Shown here: positions 16,477 through 24,666 of the stretch, piece by piece
Layout: each line of letters opens with the position of its first letter
Numbering within the stretch: position 1 is the first letter of the stretch
Source: Labilibaculum filiforme
Lineage (GTDB): Bacteria; Bacteroidota; Bacteroidia; Bacteroidales; Marinifilaceae
DNA: 39,953 bases
Direction of reading: 5' to 3'
NCBI RefSeq assembly: GCF_002843315.1
Contig: NZ_MVDD01000026.1
Location: forward strand, 1 to 39,953
Notes under the pieces: model-generated
Databases searched by the model: none
What the model saw: the letters and a program-made list of their open reading frames with translations, nothing else
What the model was told of the DNA's origin: nothing
Made by a program: the position numbers and the translations under genes

Positions 16477-17724
16477 ATGAAACGATTAGTAGTTATTGGC
16501 CTGTCAGTTGTCTTTTGCTCTTCGGCAATAGGACAACAAAAGCAGGATAAATCGAAATTTCAGGAGTACGAACCTGGTTACTATCAAAATTCTATTCTGA
16601 AAGATATTCGTAATGTTGATGAGCAATTGAAAAGTGAAGAGGTGGATAAAAAATTCTTTATGGATCAAAGCTCATACGAATTGCCAAATAAAGTAGCATT
16701 GTATAAAAATAATACCGAATGGGCACAACCAACTTTATCGCAAGGAAATACAGGTACTTGTTGGTGTTTTTCAACAACCTCTTTTTATGAGTCGGAAGTG
16801 TATCGTTTGCACAAAAAAGAAGTGAAAATTTCGGAGTTGTATACTGTTTATTGGGAGTATGTAGAAAAAGCCCGTCGTTTTATTCAAGAAAGAGGAAATT
16901 CTCATTTTGAAGAAGGTGCCGAAGGTAATTCTGTTGCCCGTATGTGGAAAGAATATGGAGCTTGTCCTGAAAGTGAGTTTACTGGCTTGTTAAATGGTCG
17001 TAAATTTCATACTCATGCTAAAATGTATCAGGAAATGATGGACTTTTTGAATGGATTAAAACAGAGCAATGCTTGGAATGAAGAAGAAGCTTTGGCTACT
17101 ATCAAATCTATCATGAATCATTATTTAGGTACCCCTCCAACTAAATTTGCTGTTGAAGGAAAAGAGTATACTCCTAAGTCTTATCTTTCTGATTACTTGA
17201 AATTGGATATGGATAGTTACGTAGAAATTTTATCGTATAAACAAGAGCCTTATTGGACACAAGTAGAATATAAAGTACCAGATAACTGGTGGCATTCTAA
17301 AGAGTATTATAACGTTCCTTTGGACGATTATATGAATGCAGTAAAAAAAGCAGTTCGAAATGGTTACACAATGAGTATTGGAGGTGATGTTTCTGAGGCA
17401 GGTTTCCTAAGAACAACAAACTGCGCAATGGTACCTTCTTTCGATATTCCTTCTGCTTACATTAATGAAGATGCTCGTCAGTTTCGTTTTTCTAACGGTT
17501 CTACTACCGATGATCATGGGATGCATTTGGTAGGTTATTATGTAGGTAAAGACGGTAAAGATTGGTATCTGATTAAAGATTCAAGTTCTGGATCAAGAAA
17601 CATTGATGAAAATTCGGAGGAATTTGGTTACTATTTCTTCCATGAAGATTTTGTGAAACTAAAAATGATGGGATTCACAATTCATAAAGATGCAGTAAAA
17701 GATCTTCTGAAAAAATTTAATTAA
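16477..17724 (+). CDS. C1-family cysteine peptidase (aminopeptidase C / bleomycin hydrolase-like), exported
   Basis: It is papain-fold, 415 residues. The N-terminus (MKRLVVIGLSVVFCSSAIGQ) looks like a signal peptide, so it probably acts in the periplasm, unlike cytoplasmic PepC. The catalytic cysteine lies in NTGTCWCFS (Cys95) and the histidine in DDHGMHLVGYY (His350). Where papain-like enzymes have an Asn in NSWG, this protein reads IKDSSSG, so the third residue is Asp368 and the Trp is missing. It ends at a strong terminator, so it is probably monocistronic. Its substrate is unknown. Confidence 0.9.
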   Translation: MKRLVVIGLSVVFCSSAIGQQKQDKSKFQEYEPGYYQNSILKDIRNVDEQLKSEEVDKKFFMDQSSYELPNKVALYKNNTEWAQPTLSQGNTGTCWCFSTTSFYESEVYRLHKKEVKISELYTVYWEYVEKARRFIQERGNSHFEEGAEGNSVARMWKEYGACPESEFTGLLNGRKFHTHAKMYQEMMDFLNGLKQSNAWNEEEALATIKSIMNHYLGTPPTKFAVEGKEYTPKSYLSDYLKLDMDSYVEILSYKQEPYWTQVEYKVPDNWWHSKEYYNVPLDDYMNAVKKAVRNGYTMSIGGDVSEAGFLRTTNCAMVPSFDIPSAYINEDARQFRFSNGSTTDDHGMHLVGYYVGKDGKDWYLIKDSSSGSRNIDENSEEFGYYFFHEDFVKLKMMGFTIHKDAVKDLLKKFN

Positions 17725-17730
17725 ATTTGC

Positions 17731-17763
17731 AACCCCCTAAGCTATTCTTAGGGGGTTTATTAT
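17731..17763 (+). terminator. Terminator after the C1 peptidase gene
   Basis: A perfect 11-bp stem (17731-17741 with 17747-17757, loop ctatt) is followed by a T-rich tract tttattattt. It lies 6 bp after the stop codon and 12 bp before the SemiSWEET start. Confidence 0.85.
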
Positions 17764-17769
17764 TTACAT

Positions 17770-18033
17770 ATGGAAAGGTCGGATTTAATTTCTATTCTTG
17801 GCTTTGTTGCCGCTTTTTGCACAACAGTATCTTTTGTTCCGCAAGCTTTGCGTGTTATTAAAACAAAACAGACAAAGGATTTGTCACTGGTAATGTACTC
17901 CATGTTTAATGTTGGAATAACGTTGTGGTTAGTTTATGGAGTTTTGATTCTTGCATGGCCAATTATTATTGCAAATATGATTACTCTTGGATTAACCTTA
18001 ACTATTTTGGCTTTAAAGATAAAGTACAAATAG
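17770..18033 (+). CDS. SemiSWEET sugar transporter
   Basis: The 87 residues form three predicted membrane helices (about 5-25, 38-57, 61-83). The PQ-loop is clear: TTVSFVPQALRVIKTKQTKD, residues 18-37. SemiSWEETs work as homodimers that move sugars across the inner membrane by rocker-switch motion. The ATG lies only 12 bp past the previous terminator stem, so its transcription either depends on read-through or on a promoter buried in the end of the peptidase gene. No sugar-metabolism gene is adjacent, so the substrate cannot be inferred. Confidence 0.9.
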   Translation: MERSDLISILGFVAAFCTTVSFVPQALRVIKTKQTKDLSLVMYSMFNVGITLWLVYGVLILAWPIIIANMITLGLTLTILALKIKYK

Positions 18034-18101
18034 ATTATTACTGATTTGTTTTTTTGCTTTATGCTATTCAAATATTGTAGCTAGTGAGAACAAAATTTGT
18101 A

Positions 18102-18109
18102 TATCTTTG
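18102..18109 (+). promoter_or_regulatory. -7 box for guaA
   Basis: TATCTTTG is a perfect TAnnTTTG match 46 bp before the guaA ATG. TTG at 18075-18077 is somewhat too far (24 bp) to be a normal -33 element. Confidence 0.5.
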
Positions 18110-18155
18110 TACGCCAAATAGGATTACTGAACAACCCCTCAATTTATAGATTTTT

Positions 18156-19688
18156 ATGCAGGAAAAAATTCTGATTTTAGATTTTGGCTCACAATATACA
18201 CAGCTGATTGCCAGACGAGTACGTGAATTAAACGTTTATTGTGAAATTCATCCTTACAACAATCCTCCTGTTATCGACGATTCGATTAAAGGAGTAATTC
18301 TTTCGGGAAGTCCATTTTCTGTTCGCGATGAAAAGGCTCCAATTCCAAATTTATCTGAAATAAAAGGCAAGCTTCCACTTTTAGGTGTTTGTTATGGTGC
18401 GCAACATTTGGCACATTGTTTTGGTGGTGAGGTGATGGCGTCGAATAAGCGAGAATATGGCCGTGCAAACCTTACTTCGGTAGATGCAAACTGTGAGTTA
18501 TTGAAAGGTATTAGCTTAAATTCACAGGTATGGATGTCGCATGGTGATACCATCGAAAGCATGCCTTCAAATTATAAAGTTACAGCTTCTACCAACGATG
18601 TGGAAAATGCTGCGTTTGCAATTGAAGGTGAAACAACCTACGGTATTCAATTTCATCCTGAAGTGTATCATACCACTGAAGGAAGCATTCTATTGAAAAA
18701 TTTTATTGTTGATATTTGCAACTGTCATCAGAATTGGACTCCAGATGCATTCGTTGAAACAACAGTTGCTGAACTAAAAGAGAAGCTTGGTGATGATAGA
18801 GTGATTCTTGGTTTGTCAGGAGGAGTTGATTCAACTGTTGCTGCCATGTTGGTGCACAAAGCAATTGGCAAAAATTTGTACTGTATTTTTGTTGATAATG
18901 GTTTGTTGCGAAAGAATGAATTTACGGAGGTATTAAAAAAATACGAAACTTTAGGTTTGAATGTGATTGGGGTGGACGCAAAAGAGAAATTTATTTCTGC
19001 TTTAGCCGGTGTAACCGATCCTGAAACCAAGCGTAAAATTATAGGTAACGCTTTTGTGGAGGTTTTTGATGAAGAATCTCACAAAGTGGAAAACGCCAAA
19101 TGGTTAGGACAAGGAACTATTTATCCAGATGTTATTGAGTCGGTATCCGTAACTGGTGGTCCATCTCAAACCATTAAGTCGCACCACAATGTTGGTGGTT
19201 TACCGGATTATATGAAACTAAAAGTGGTTGAACCTTTAAAATTACTTTTTAAAGATGAAGTTCGTCGCGTTGGTCGTAGTATGGGATTGGAAGATAAATT
19301 TATTAGTCGTCATCCTTTTCCTGGACCTGGTTTAGGTATTCGTATTTTAGGTGATATTACTGCTGAGAAAGTTCAAATTCTTCAGGAGGTAGATCATATC
19401 TTTATATCAGGATTGTTAGAAGATGGTTTATATGATGAAGTTTGGCAGGCTGGAGTAATGTTACTTCCAGTACAGTCTGTAGGAGTGATGGGAGACGAGA
19501 GAACATATGAAAGTGTAGTTGCTCTTCGTGCAGTTGGATCTACCGATGGAATGACAGCTGATTGGTCTCATTTGCCTTACGAATTTCTTGCGAAAATTTC
19601 GAATAAGATCATTAATAATGTGAAAGGTGTGAATAGAGTTGTTTATGATATTAGTTCAAAACCACCAGCAACAATAGAGTGGGAATAG
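18156..19688 (+). CDS. guaA: GMP synthase (glutamine-hydrolysing)
   Basis: It converts XMP to GMP with ATP and glutamine. The class I glutamine amidotransferase domain (about 1-190) has the nucleophile in GVCYGAQ (Cys79) and FHPE near 167. The ATP-pyrophosphatase domain has the P-loop [10 protein letters not shown] near 222. The C-terminal dimerisation domain has [15 protein letters not shown] and ends in KPPATIEWE, the diagnostic GMPS terminus. At 510 residues it is normal length. It has its own promoter and a shared terminator. Confidence 0.97.
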   Translation: MQEKILILDFGSQYTQLIARRVRELNVYCEIHPYNNPPVIDDSIKGVILSGSPFSVRDEKAPIPNLSEIKGKLPLLGVCYGAQHLAHCFGGEVMASNKREYGRANLTSVDANCELLKGISLNSQVWMSHGDTIESMPSNYKVTASTNDVENAAFAIEGETTYGIQFHPEVYHTTEGSILLKNFIVDICNCHQNWTPDAFVETTVAELKEKLGDDRVILGLSGGVDSTVAAMLVHKAIGKNLYCIFVDNGLLRKNEFTEVLKKYETLGLNVIGVDAKEKFISALAGVTDPETKRKIIGNAFVEVFDEESHKVENAKWLGQGTIYPDVIESVSVTGGPSQTIKSHHNVGGLPDYMKLKVVEPLKLLFKDEVRRVGRSMGLEDKFISRHPFPGPGLGIRILGDITAEKVQILQEVDHIFISGLLEDGLYDEVWQAGVMLLPVQSVGVMGDERTYESVVALRAVGSTDGMTADWSHLPYEFLAKISNKIINNVKGVNRVVYDISSKPPATIEWE

Positions 19689-19711
19689 TTAATTTAGTAT
19701 TTATTGCAACA

Positions 19712-19755
19712 AAAAAGCATAAAGCAATATCTTCCATGAAGGTATTGCTTTTTTG
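19712..19755. terminator. Bidirectional terminator between guaA and the HPt gene
   Basis: A 13-bp stem with one G-U pair (19721-19733 with 19739-19751, loop ccatg) is flanked by T6 on the right and an A-rich tract on the left (T-rich on the minus strand), so it serves both convergent genes. Confidence 0.85.
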
Positions 19756-19767
19756 TTAGAAGCTTAT

Positions 19768-20502
19768 TTAGCGTTTAAATTGATTTAGATTGGCAAGATA
19801 AAACTGTCGGGCAGTTTCAATATCAGCAATTAATTGCTTTAATTTTTGAATGGATAATTTTTGCTCATTCTCTAAAATATGCTTTTCTAATTCAATTATG
19901 GTAGATCTTGCTTCCTCCATAGAGAAGTTTGCCAATACTCCTTTCAATTTGTGAGCGGCATCTTTAGCAAGTTTAAAATCTCCATTCATTAAAGGGGTTT
20001 GGATATCATTTATTCTGGAATCCCGAATTTCAAAAAACTTTTCGATAACCGTTTGTATAAATTCTCGATTGTTGTCAACTCGTACAAAGAGATCTTTAAA
20101 ATTAATAATAGCCACTTTTTTATCTCCTCTCTTTTCTTCTTTTGGAAGTTCTATTAGTTTCAATATTAGCGATTTTAAGTTGAGCGTATCGGGAAAGAAT
20201 AGTAGTTTTTTCTCTTTGCAAATTTGTTCTTCGTCCAAATTGGTGGTAATAATTAGAAGCTTATTTTTTTTTGGAGCAGTATTTGCGTAGTAGTTTTTTA
20301 CAGATTCTGCCGATTGATTTAATTCAATAGCAGTTTGATCATCTAACTGAAATTTTGTAATAATTAAATCAAAATTATCTTGGATGATCAATTCAATTGC
20401 TTCCTTTCCGGTTTTGCAATTCGTAAAACTTATTTGAGTCATCGAATCAAAGTTCAATGATTTATGAAAACCAATAAGAAGTATGTGCGGTTTATGTTTC
20501 AT
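19768..20502 (-). CDS. Degenerate receiver plus HPt phosphotransfer protein
   Basis: The 244 residues form an N-terminal CheY-like domain (about 1-120) and a C-terminal Hpt domain (about 135-240). The Hpt motif DAAHKLKGVLANF places the phosphorylatable histidine at His184. The receiver lacks its acidic pocket (ILLIGFHK where ILLVDD would be expected), and the phosphoacceptor position is Lys50 (DLIITKF). It should therefore be unable to accept phosphate and may act only as a docking domain. No kinase is adjacent. It is a monocistronic minus-strand gene convergent with guaA. Confidence 0.82.
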   Translation of the reverse strand: MKHKPHILLIGFHKSLNFDSMTQISFTNCKTGKEAIELIIQDNFDLIITKFQLDDQTAIELNQSAESVKNYYANTAPKKNKLLIITTNLDEEQICKEKKLLFFPDTLNLKSLILKLIELPKEEKRGDKKVAIINFKDLFVRVDNNREFIQTVIEKFFEIRDSRINDIQTPLMNGDFKLAKDAAHKLKGVLANFSMEEARSTIIELEKHILENEQKLSIQKLKQLIADIETARQFYLANLNQFKR

Positions 20503-20607
20503 GTTTGTATTTTACAATACCTGTATTTCTTATAAAAATTGTATCTTTCGGAGACTTCTTGAATAAGAAATCAATTTGCGCAAAATTTATTAAAAAGCAT
20601 AATTTAT

Positions 20608-22221
20608 ATGAGTAGTAAGAAATTATTTTTGAGGAACGTGGTTTCTATTTGTTTAGTTGGCCTGTTTATATATGTCGGGGAACTTAAGGCTCAATCAGTA
20701 AAGAATCAAGCCATAAAGTATCAAAATTTATTGGCATTAATAGATGCCTTTTATGTCGATACAGTTAGTTTAGAGCGCTTAACAGAGGATGCCATTGTGA
20801 AAGTGTTGGCCGAATTAGATCCACATTCTGTTTATATAAGCAAAGATGAAATTCAGGAAATGAATGAACCATTGCAAGGAAGTTTTAGTGGAATAGGAAT
20901 TCAATTTAATATTTTAAGAGATACACTAATGGTTGTTGCTACTATTCCAGGTGGTCCATCAGAAAAGGTTGGTCTTCGTGCTGGCGATCGAATTTTAAAA
21001 ATAGATCAGGAAAATGTTGCAGCTATCGGTTTGAAAAACAACGATGTTCGAAAAAGTTTACGTGGCGATAAAGGGACAATTGTAAGCTTAGTGGTGAAAA
21101 GAAAAAGAGAAAAAGAATTAATCGATTTTGTAATAACAAGAGACAATATTCCAATTTATAGTTTAGATGCCTCTTACATGATTAACGACGAGATTGGCTA
21201 CATTAAACTAAATCGTTTTGCAGCAACCACATCAGACGAATTTTTAGAAGCTTTAATTAAATTGAAAGCGGAGAATATGAAGGATATGATTCTCGACCTA
21301 AGAGGGAACGGTGGAGGATATATGCAAGCTGCAATTGAGATTGTTGATCAATTATTTAAAGCGGAGCAATTGATTGTGTATACGCAGGGACTTACAAATC
21401 CGCGAAGGGAAAATATATCTACTGCCAAAGGCATTTTTAAAGAAGGAAAAGTAGTTGTTCTTCTTGATGAGGGAGCTGCATCGGCATCGGAAATTGTTGC
21501 AGGTGCAATTCAGGATTGGGACAGAGGATTAATTTTGGGACGCAGATCGTTTGGAAAAGGCCTAGTGCAACGTCAATTTCCACTGTCGGATGGATCTATG
21601 ATTCGTTTAACTACTGCGCATTACTATACTCCAACAGGAAGATGCATTCAGAAACCATATGAAAAAGGATTAGAAGATTACCATTTGGATATATTAAACC
21701 GATATAAATCGGGTGAAATGATAAGTGCGGATAGCATTCATTTTCCAGATTCGTTAAAGTACAATACTTTGGTGAAAAATAGAATTGTTTACGGTGGAGG
21801 AGGTATTATGCCGGATATTTTTATTCCTATTGATACAACAGCTAATTTTAAATATTTCAATTTATTAGTTCGAAAAAATGTAGTTTATCCATTTGTTGTA
21901 AATTATATGGATCGTAATTTAAAAAAATTGAGAAGTAAATATACTAAGTTTGAAGATTTTGAAAAAGACTTTGAAGTTAGCGAAGAGATGTTACAAGAAA
22001 TTGTTGCAATGGGAGAAAAAGAAGGGATTAAGAAGAATGAAGAAGATTATTTAGCGGTAGTTGATGATCTAAAACTTCATGTAAAGGCATTACTTGCGAG
22101 AGATTTGTGGGAGAGTTCGGAATATTATAAGGTCGTAAATAAGAATAACGATTTTATTTTGAAGGCCGTTGAAGTATTGAGTAAACCTAAGCTTTATCAC
22201 AAAGAATTGGATAACGAATAA
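20608..22221 (+). CDS. S41-family C-terminal processing protease
   Basis: It is a periplasmic or membrane-tethered serine protease of 537 residues. The N-terminal segment (residues 10-27, VVSICLVGLFIYVGELKA) is a signal peptide or anchor. A PDZ domain spans about 85-170 (GSFSGIGIQF, GLRAGDRIL). The catalytic dyad is Ser292 in GAASASEIV and Lys317 in GRRSFGKGLVQ, correctly 25 residues apart. A helical C-terminal region (about 390-537) resembles other Bacteroidota CTPs. The likely role is trimming or degrading envelope proteins. It ends at a strong terminator. Confidence 0.93.
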   Translation: MSSKKLFLRNVVSICLVGLFIYVGELKAQSVKNQAIKYQNLLALIDAFYVDTVSLERLTEDAIVKVLAELDPHSVYISKDEIQEMNEPLQGSFSGIGIQFNILRDTLMVVATIPGGPSEKVGLRAGDRILKIDQENVAAIGLKNNDVRKSLRGDKGTIVSLVVKRKREKELIDFVITRDNIPIYSLDASYMINDEIGYIKLNRFAATTSDEFLEALIKLKAENMKDMILDLRGNGGGYMQAAIEIVDQLFKAEQLIVYTQGLTNPRRENISTAKGIFKEGKVVVLLDEGAASASEIVAGAIQDWDRGLILGRRSFGKGLVQRQFPLSDGSMIRLTTAHYYTPTGRCIQKPYEKGLEDYHLDILNRYKSGEMISADSIHFPDSLKYNTLVKNRIVYGGGGIMPDIFIPIDTTANFKYFNLLVRKNVVYPFVVNYMDRNLKKLRSKYTKFEDFEKDFEVSEEMLQEIVAMGEKEGIKKNEEDYLAVVDDLKLHVKALLARDLWESSEYYKVVNKNNDFILKAVEVLSKPKLYHKELDNE

Positions 22222-22230
22222 GTAATTATA

Positions 22231-22262
22231 GCAAGCCGAAAGTTAAACTTTCGGCTTTTTTT
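22231..22262 (+). terminator. Terminator after the S41 protease gene
   Basis: A stem of at least 10 bp (AAGCCGAAAG with CTTTCGGCTT, 22233-22242 with 22248-22257) runs into T7. Confidence 0.88.
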
Positions 22263-22306
22263 GGTAATAATCTTTCCAAAAATCTATGTTTTTAAGTGCT
22301 AAAGAT

Positions 22307-22314
22307 TAATTTTG
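22307..22314 (+). promoter_or_regulatory. -7 box for the THUMP methyltransferase gene
   Basis: TAATTTTG matches TAnnTTTG about 106 bp before the TTG start, implying a leader of about 100 nt. No strong -33 box was seen. The 22263-22419 gap holds nothing else recognisable. Confidence 0.4.
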
Positions 22315-22419
22315 TAGCCGAAATGCGGATCGAAAGCTTTGGTTTTTGAAATGAATAAGGAAATTCTTTTTCTTGTAACCGTTATTTGAAATAATTAAAA
22401 GACATTTAAAAAGATCGTT

Positions 22420-23583
22420 TTGAAGACAGACTCGGAAAAATTCAGATTAATTGCAAAAACCTTTCATGGTTTAGAGGAAGTATTGTTTCACGAATTGGAA
22501 CAATTAGGTGCAGAAGAGATAAGAATCTTAAAGAGAGCTGTAAGCTTTGTTGGAGATAAAAGTATGATTTATAAAGCGAATCTTCATTTAAGAACAGCAA
22601 CCCGAGTTATAAAACCGATCCATAAATTTACTGCAAAGGACACCGACGAGCTATACAATGGTATTAAGGAGATAGATTGGAGCGAATATATCAGTCATCG
22701 CGATACAATTGCTATTGATAGTACCGTAAGTTCGGAAGATTTCAAGCATTCTAAGTTTGTTACTTATCGTGTAAAAGATGCCATAGTTGATCAATTTTTT
22801 GATAAGATTGGTGATCGTCCAAATGTTCGCGTAGTTAATCCAAGCCTAAGAATTAATATTCACATTGATAAAAATACTTGTACTGTCTCTTTGGATAGTT
22901 CTGGAGAATCTTTGCACAAAAGAGGTTATCGTGTTGCAGAAACAGCAGCTCCTTTGAATGAAGTTATGGCTGCAGGTATGATTCTGTTATCTGATTGGGA
23001 TAAAAAGATGAATTTTATTGACCCAATGTGTGGTTCTGGTACGCTTTTAATCGAAGCGGCTCTTATTGCATATAATATTCCTCCAGGATTGTATCGTAAA
23101 GAATTTGCGTTCCAAAAATGGAAAGGATATGATGAGGAAATGTGGGAAGATATTTATAATGAGGAAACCGAAGTTGATTTTGATGGGAAAATATTAGGTT
23201 CTGATATTTCCGATAAAGCAATGGAGATTGCGGAAGCAAATATACGTAATGCAGGTTTGCGCAGAAAAATTGATTTAAAAATTACACCTTTTCAACAATT
23301 TGTACCTCCAACTGAGAAAGGTATAATGATTACGAATCCACCTTACGGAGAAAGATTGAAGATAAAAGATTTGGAAGGATTGTATTCGATGATTGGAGAG
23401 CGTTTAAAGCACAATTTTGCAGGCTATGACGCTTGGATATTGAGTTACTCTGAAGAATGCTTTCACAGTATTGGATTGCGTCCTTCTCGTAAAATTACTC
23501 TATTCAATGGTCCTTTGGAATGTAAATTTCAAAAGTATTCTATGTTTGATGGAAAAAAGAGCGATAAGTATAAAAAGAATTAA
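22420..23583 (+). CDS. THUMP-domain class I RNA methyltransferase (RlmL-N/YpsC-like)
   Basis: It probably makes N2-methylguanosine in 23S rRNA (homologous to the RlmL N-terminal half; the position is inferred). Its 387 residues hold a ferredoxin-like plus THUMP region (1-165) and an UPF0020 methyltransferase domain with DPMCGSGTLLIEAALIA near 205, LGSDIS near 257 and the catalytic NPPYGER near 307. The start is TTG at 22420; no in-frame ATG precedes it and KFRLIAKTFHGLEEVL is the expected N-terminus. Confidence 0.88.
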   Translation: MKTDSEKFRLIAKTFHGLEEVLFHELEQLGAEEIRILKRAVSFVGDKSMIYKANLHLRTATRVIKPIHKFTAKDTDELYNGIKEIDWSEYISHRDTIAIDSTVSSEDFKHSKFVTYRVKDAIVDQFFDKIGDRPNVRVVNPSLRINIHIDKNTCTVSLDSSGESLHKRGYRVAETAAPLNEVMAAGMILLSDWDKKMNFIDPMCGSGTLLIEAALIAYNIPPGLYRKEFAFQKWKGYDEEMWEDIYNEETEVDFDGKILGSDISDKAMEIAEANIRNAGLRRKIDLKITPFQQFVPPTEKGIMITNPPYGERLKIKDLEGLYSMIGERLKHNFAGYDAWILSYSEECFHSIGLRPSRKITLFNGPLECKFQKYSMFDGKKSDKYKKN

Positions 23584-23606
23584 TATTGAAAATTGATTCT
23601 AGATCT

Positions 23607-23624
23607 ATATCAGCTCACTGATAT
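23607..23624. repeat. 7-bp inverted repeat in front of the SiaB promoter
   Basis: ATATCAG (23607-23613) and CTGATAT (23618-23624) flank ctca, ending 5 bp before a -7 box. It could be an operator over the -33 region or a weak terminator of the upstream gene. Confidence 0.5.
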
Positions 23625-23629
23625 TTTAT

Positions 23630-23637
23630 TATATTTG
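23630..23637 (+). promoter_or_regulatory. -7 box for the SiaB/SiaC operon
   Basis: TATATTTG is a perfect TAnnTTTG match, 29 bp before the ATG at 23667. Confidence 0.5.
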
Positions 23638-23666
23638 TCTAACGAGTAACAATAATTATATTATTT

Positions 23667-24206
23667 ATGAACTTTAATTTAAACCAGTGGTATTCCGAAA
23701 AGATAGATGAAGATGCTATATTCGACTATATGGGGAGAATTGAAGACGAGGATGTTACGAATATTTTGGAGTCGATTGAGCAAATATTGCAAGATAGAAA
23801 TGAATCACCGAAACTATTTAAGAAAATATTTAACGTATTGGTAGAATTAGTTCAGAATTTGCATCATCATGGTGAGGTTCCTTCCGATTTCGATGTTTCT
23901 TATGAAAAATTTGGTGTTTTAATTCTACGAGATGAAGGAACTCAATATCGAATTTGTGCGGGGAATTTTATTAAAGTAGATGGATTAAGACTCATTCGAG
24001 ACAGAATTGATCAAATTAATACTTTATCCTCGACCGAAACTCAAAGTTTGTATCGAATCATTTTAGGAAACGACCAATTTTCCGAAAAAGGTGGTGGTGG
24101 TTTAGGAATGGTTGATATCGCAAGAAAGAGTGGCAATAATATGGAGTATCAGTTTTTCGAATATAATCCTAATTTTTTGTTTCTCGCTATAGATGTAATT
24201 ATTTAA
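23667..24206 (+). CDS. SiaB-family protein kinase
   Basis: The protein has 179 residues with a GHKL-type ATP fold. The N-box appears as LVELVQNLHHHGE (about 61-73), and the glycine-rich lid as EKGGGGLGMVDIARKSG (about 143-159). In Pseudomonas aeruginosa SiaB phosphorylates SiaC, controlling a diguanylate cyclase. Here the SiaC-like substrate is the next gene, 22 bp downstream. A SiaA-type phosphatase is not adjacent; the receiver-PP2C protein at 4462-5682 is a candidate. No SiaD-like GGDEF protein is in the window. Confidence 0.88.
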   Translation: MNFNLNQWYSEKIDEDAIFDYMGRIEDEDVTNILESIEQILQDRNESPKLFKKIFNVLVELVQNLHHHGEVPSDFDVSYEKFGVLILRDEGTQYRICAGNFIKVDGLRLIRDRIDQINTLSSTETQSLYRIILGNDQFSEKGGGGLGMVDIARKSGNNMEYQFFEYNPNFLFLAIDVII

Positions 24207-24228
24207 TAACAATCAAAAATAGATTTTC

Positions 24229-24609
24229 ATGAATTCACTTATTATAGAAGGTAGCCCAAAAACACCAAATATTAATTTTGATGGAAATGAAGGGTCTTTT
24301 TTAATTTCCGGACGATCGATTCCAGAGAATTCCTTAGATTTTTACAAGCCAATTATTGAGTGGCTTGACGCATATATTAGTGAACCAAAGGAAACTACAA
24401 CAGTAAATATTAGACTGGAATATTTTAACACAAGTTCTTCAAAGTGTTTGTTAGACGTGTTTAAGAAGCTAGAAGTTATATTTAAACGTGGACAAAAGGT
24501 TGGAATTAATTGGTATTATGAAGCGGATGATGAGGATATGCTAGAAGCAGGAGAGGATTATCAGTCTATTATAAAGATTCCATTTACCATGATAGAAGAG
24601 GAAGAATAA
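24229..24609 (+). CDS. SiaC-family regulatory phosphoprotein (DUF1987)
   Basis: This is a small STAS-like protein of 126 residues. The signature YFNTSSSKCLLDVFKKLE (about 64-81) contains the Thr/Ser cluster that matches the phosphorylated Thr of P. aeruginosa SiaC. It opens with EGSPKTPNINFDG, typical for DUF1987, and has an acidic tail. It is co-transcribed with the SiaB-type kinase and ends at a terminator. The downstream target is unknown here. Confidence 0.9.
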   Translation: MNSLIIEGSPKTPNINFDGNEGSFLISGRSIPENSLDFYKPIIEWLDAYISEPKETTTVNIRLEYFNTSSSKCLLDVFKKLEVIFKRGQKVGINWYYEADDEDMLEAGEDYQSIIKIPFTMIEEEE

Positions 24610-24624
24610 GACATTATTTAGAGA

Positions 24625-24661
24625 TAAAAAAAACCGCAAGTTTTCACTTACGGTTTTTTTA
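24625..24661. terminator. Bidirectional terminator between siaC and the ABC transporter gene
   Basis: The stem AAACCGCAAG (24631-24640) pairs with CTTACGGTTT (24647-24656) with one mismatch. T7 follows on the right and A8 precedes on the left, so it works on both convergent strands. Confidence 0.8.
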
Positions 24662-24666
24662 TGATT

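Noticed and set aside
20608-22221. Tricorn-like or Prc alternative for the S41 gene
   Set aside because: The single PDZ domain, the short length and the lack of a propeller fit the CtpA group.
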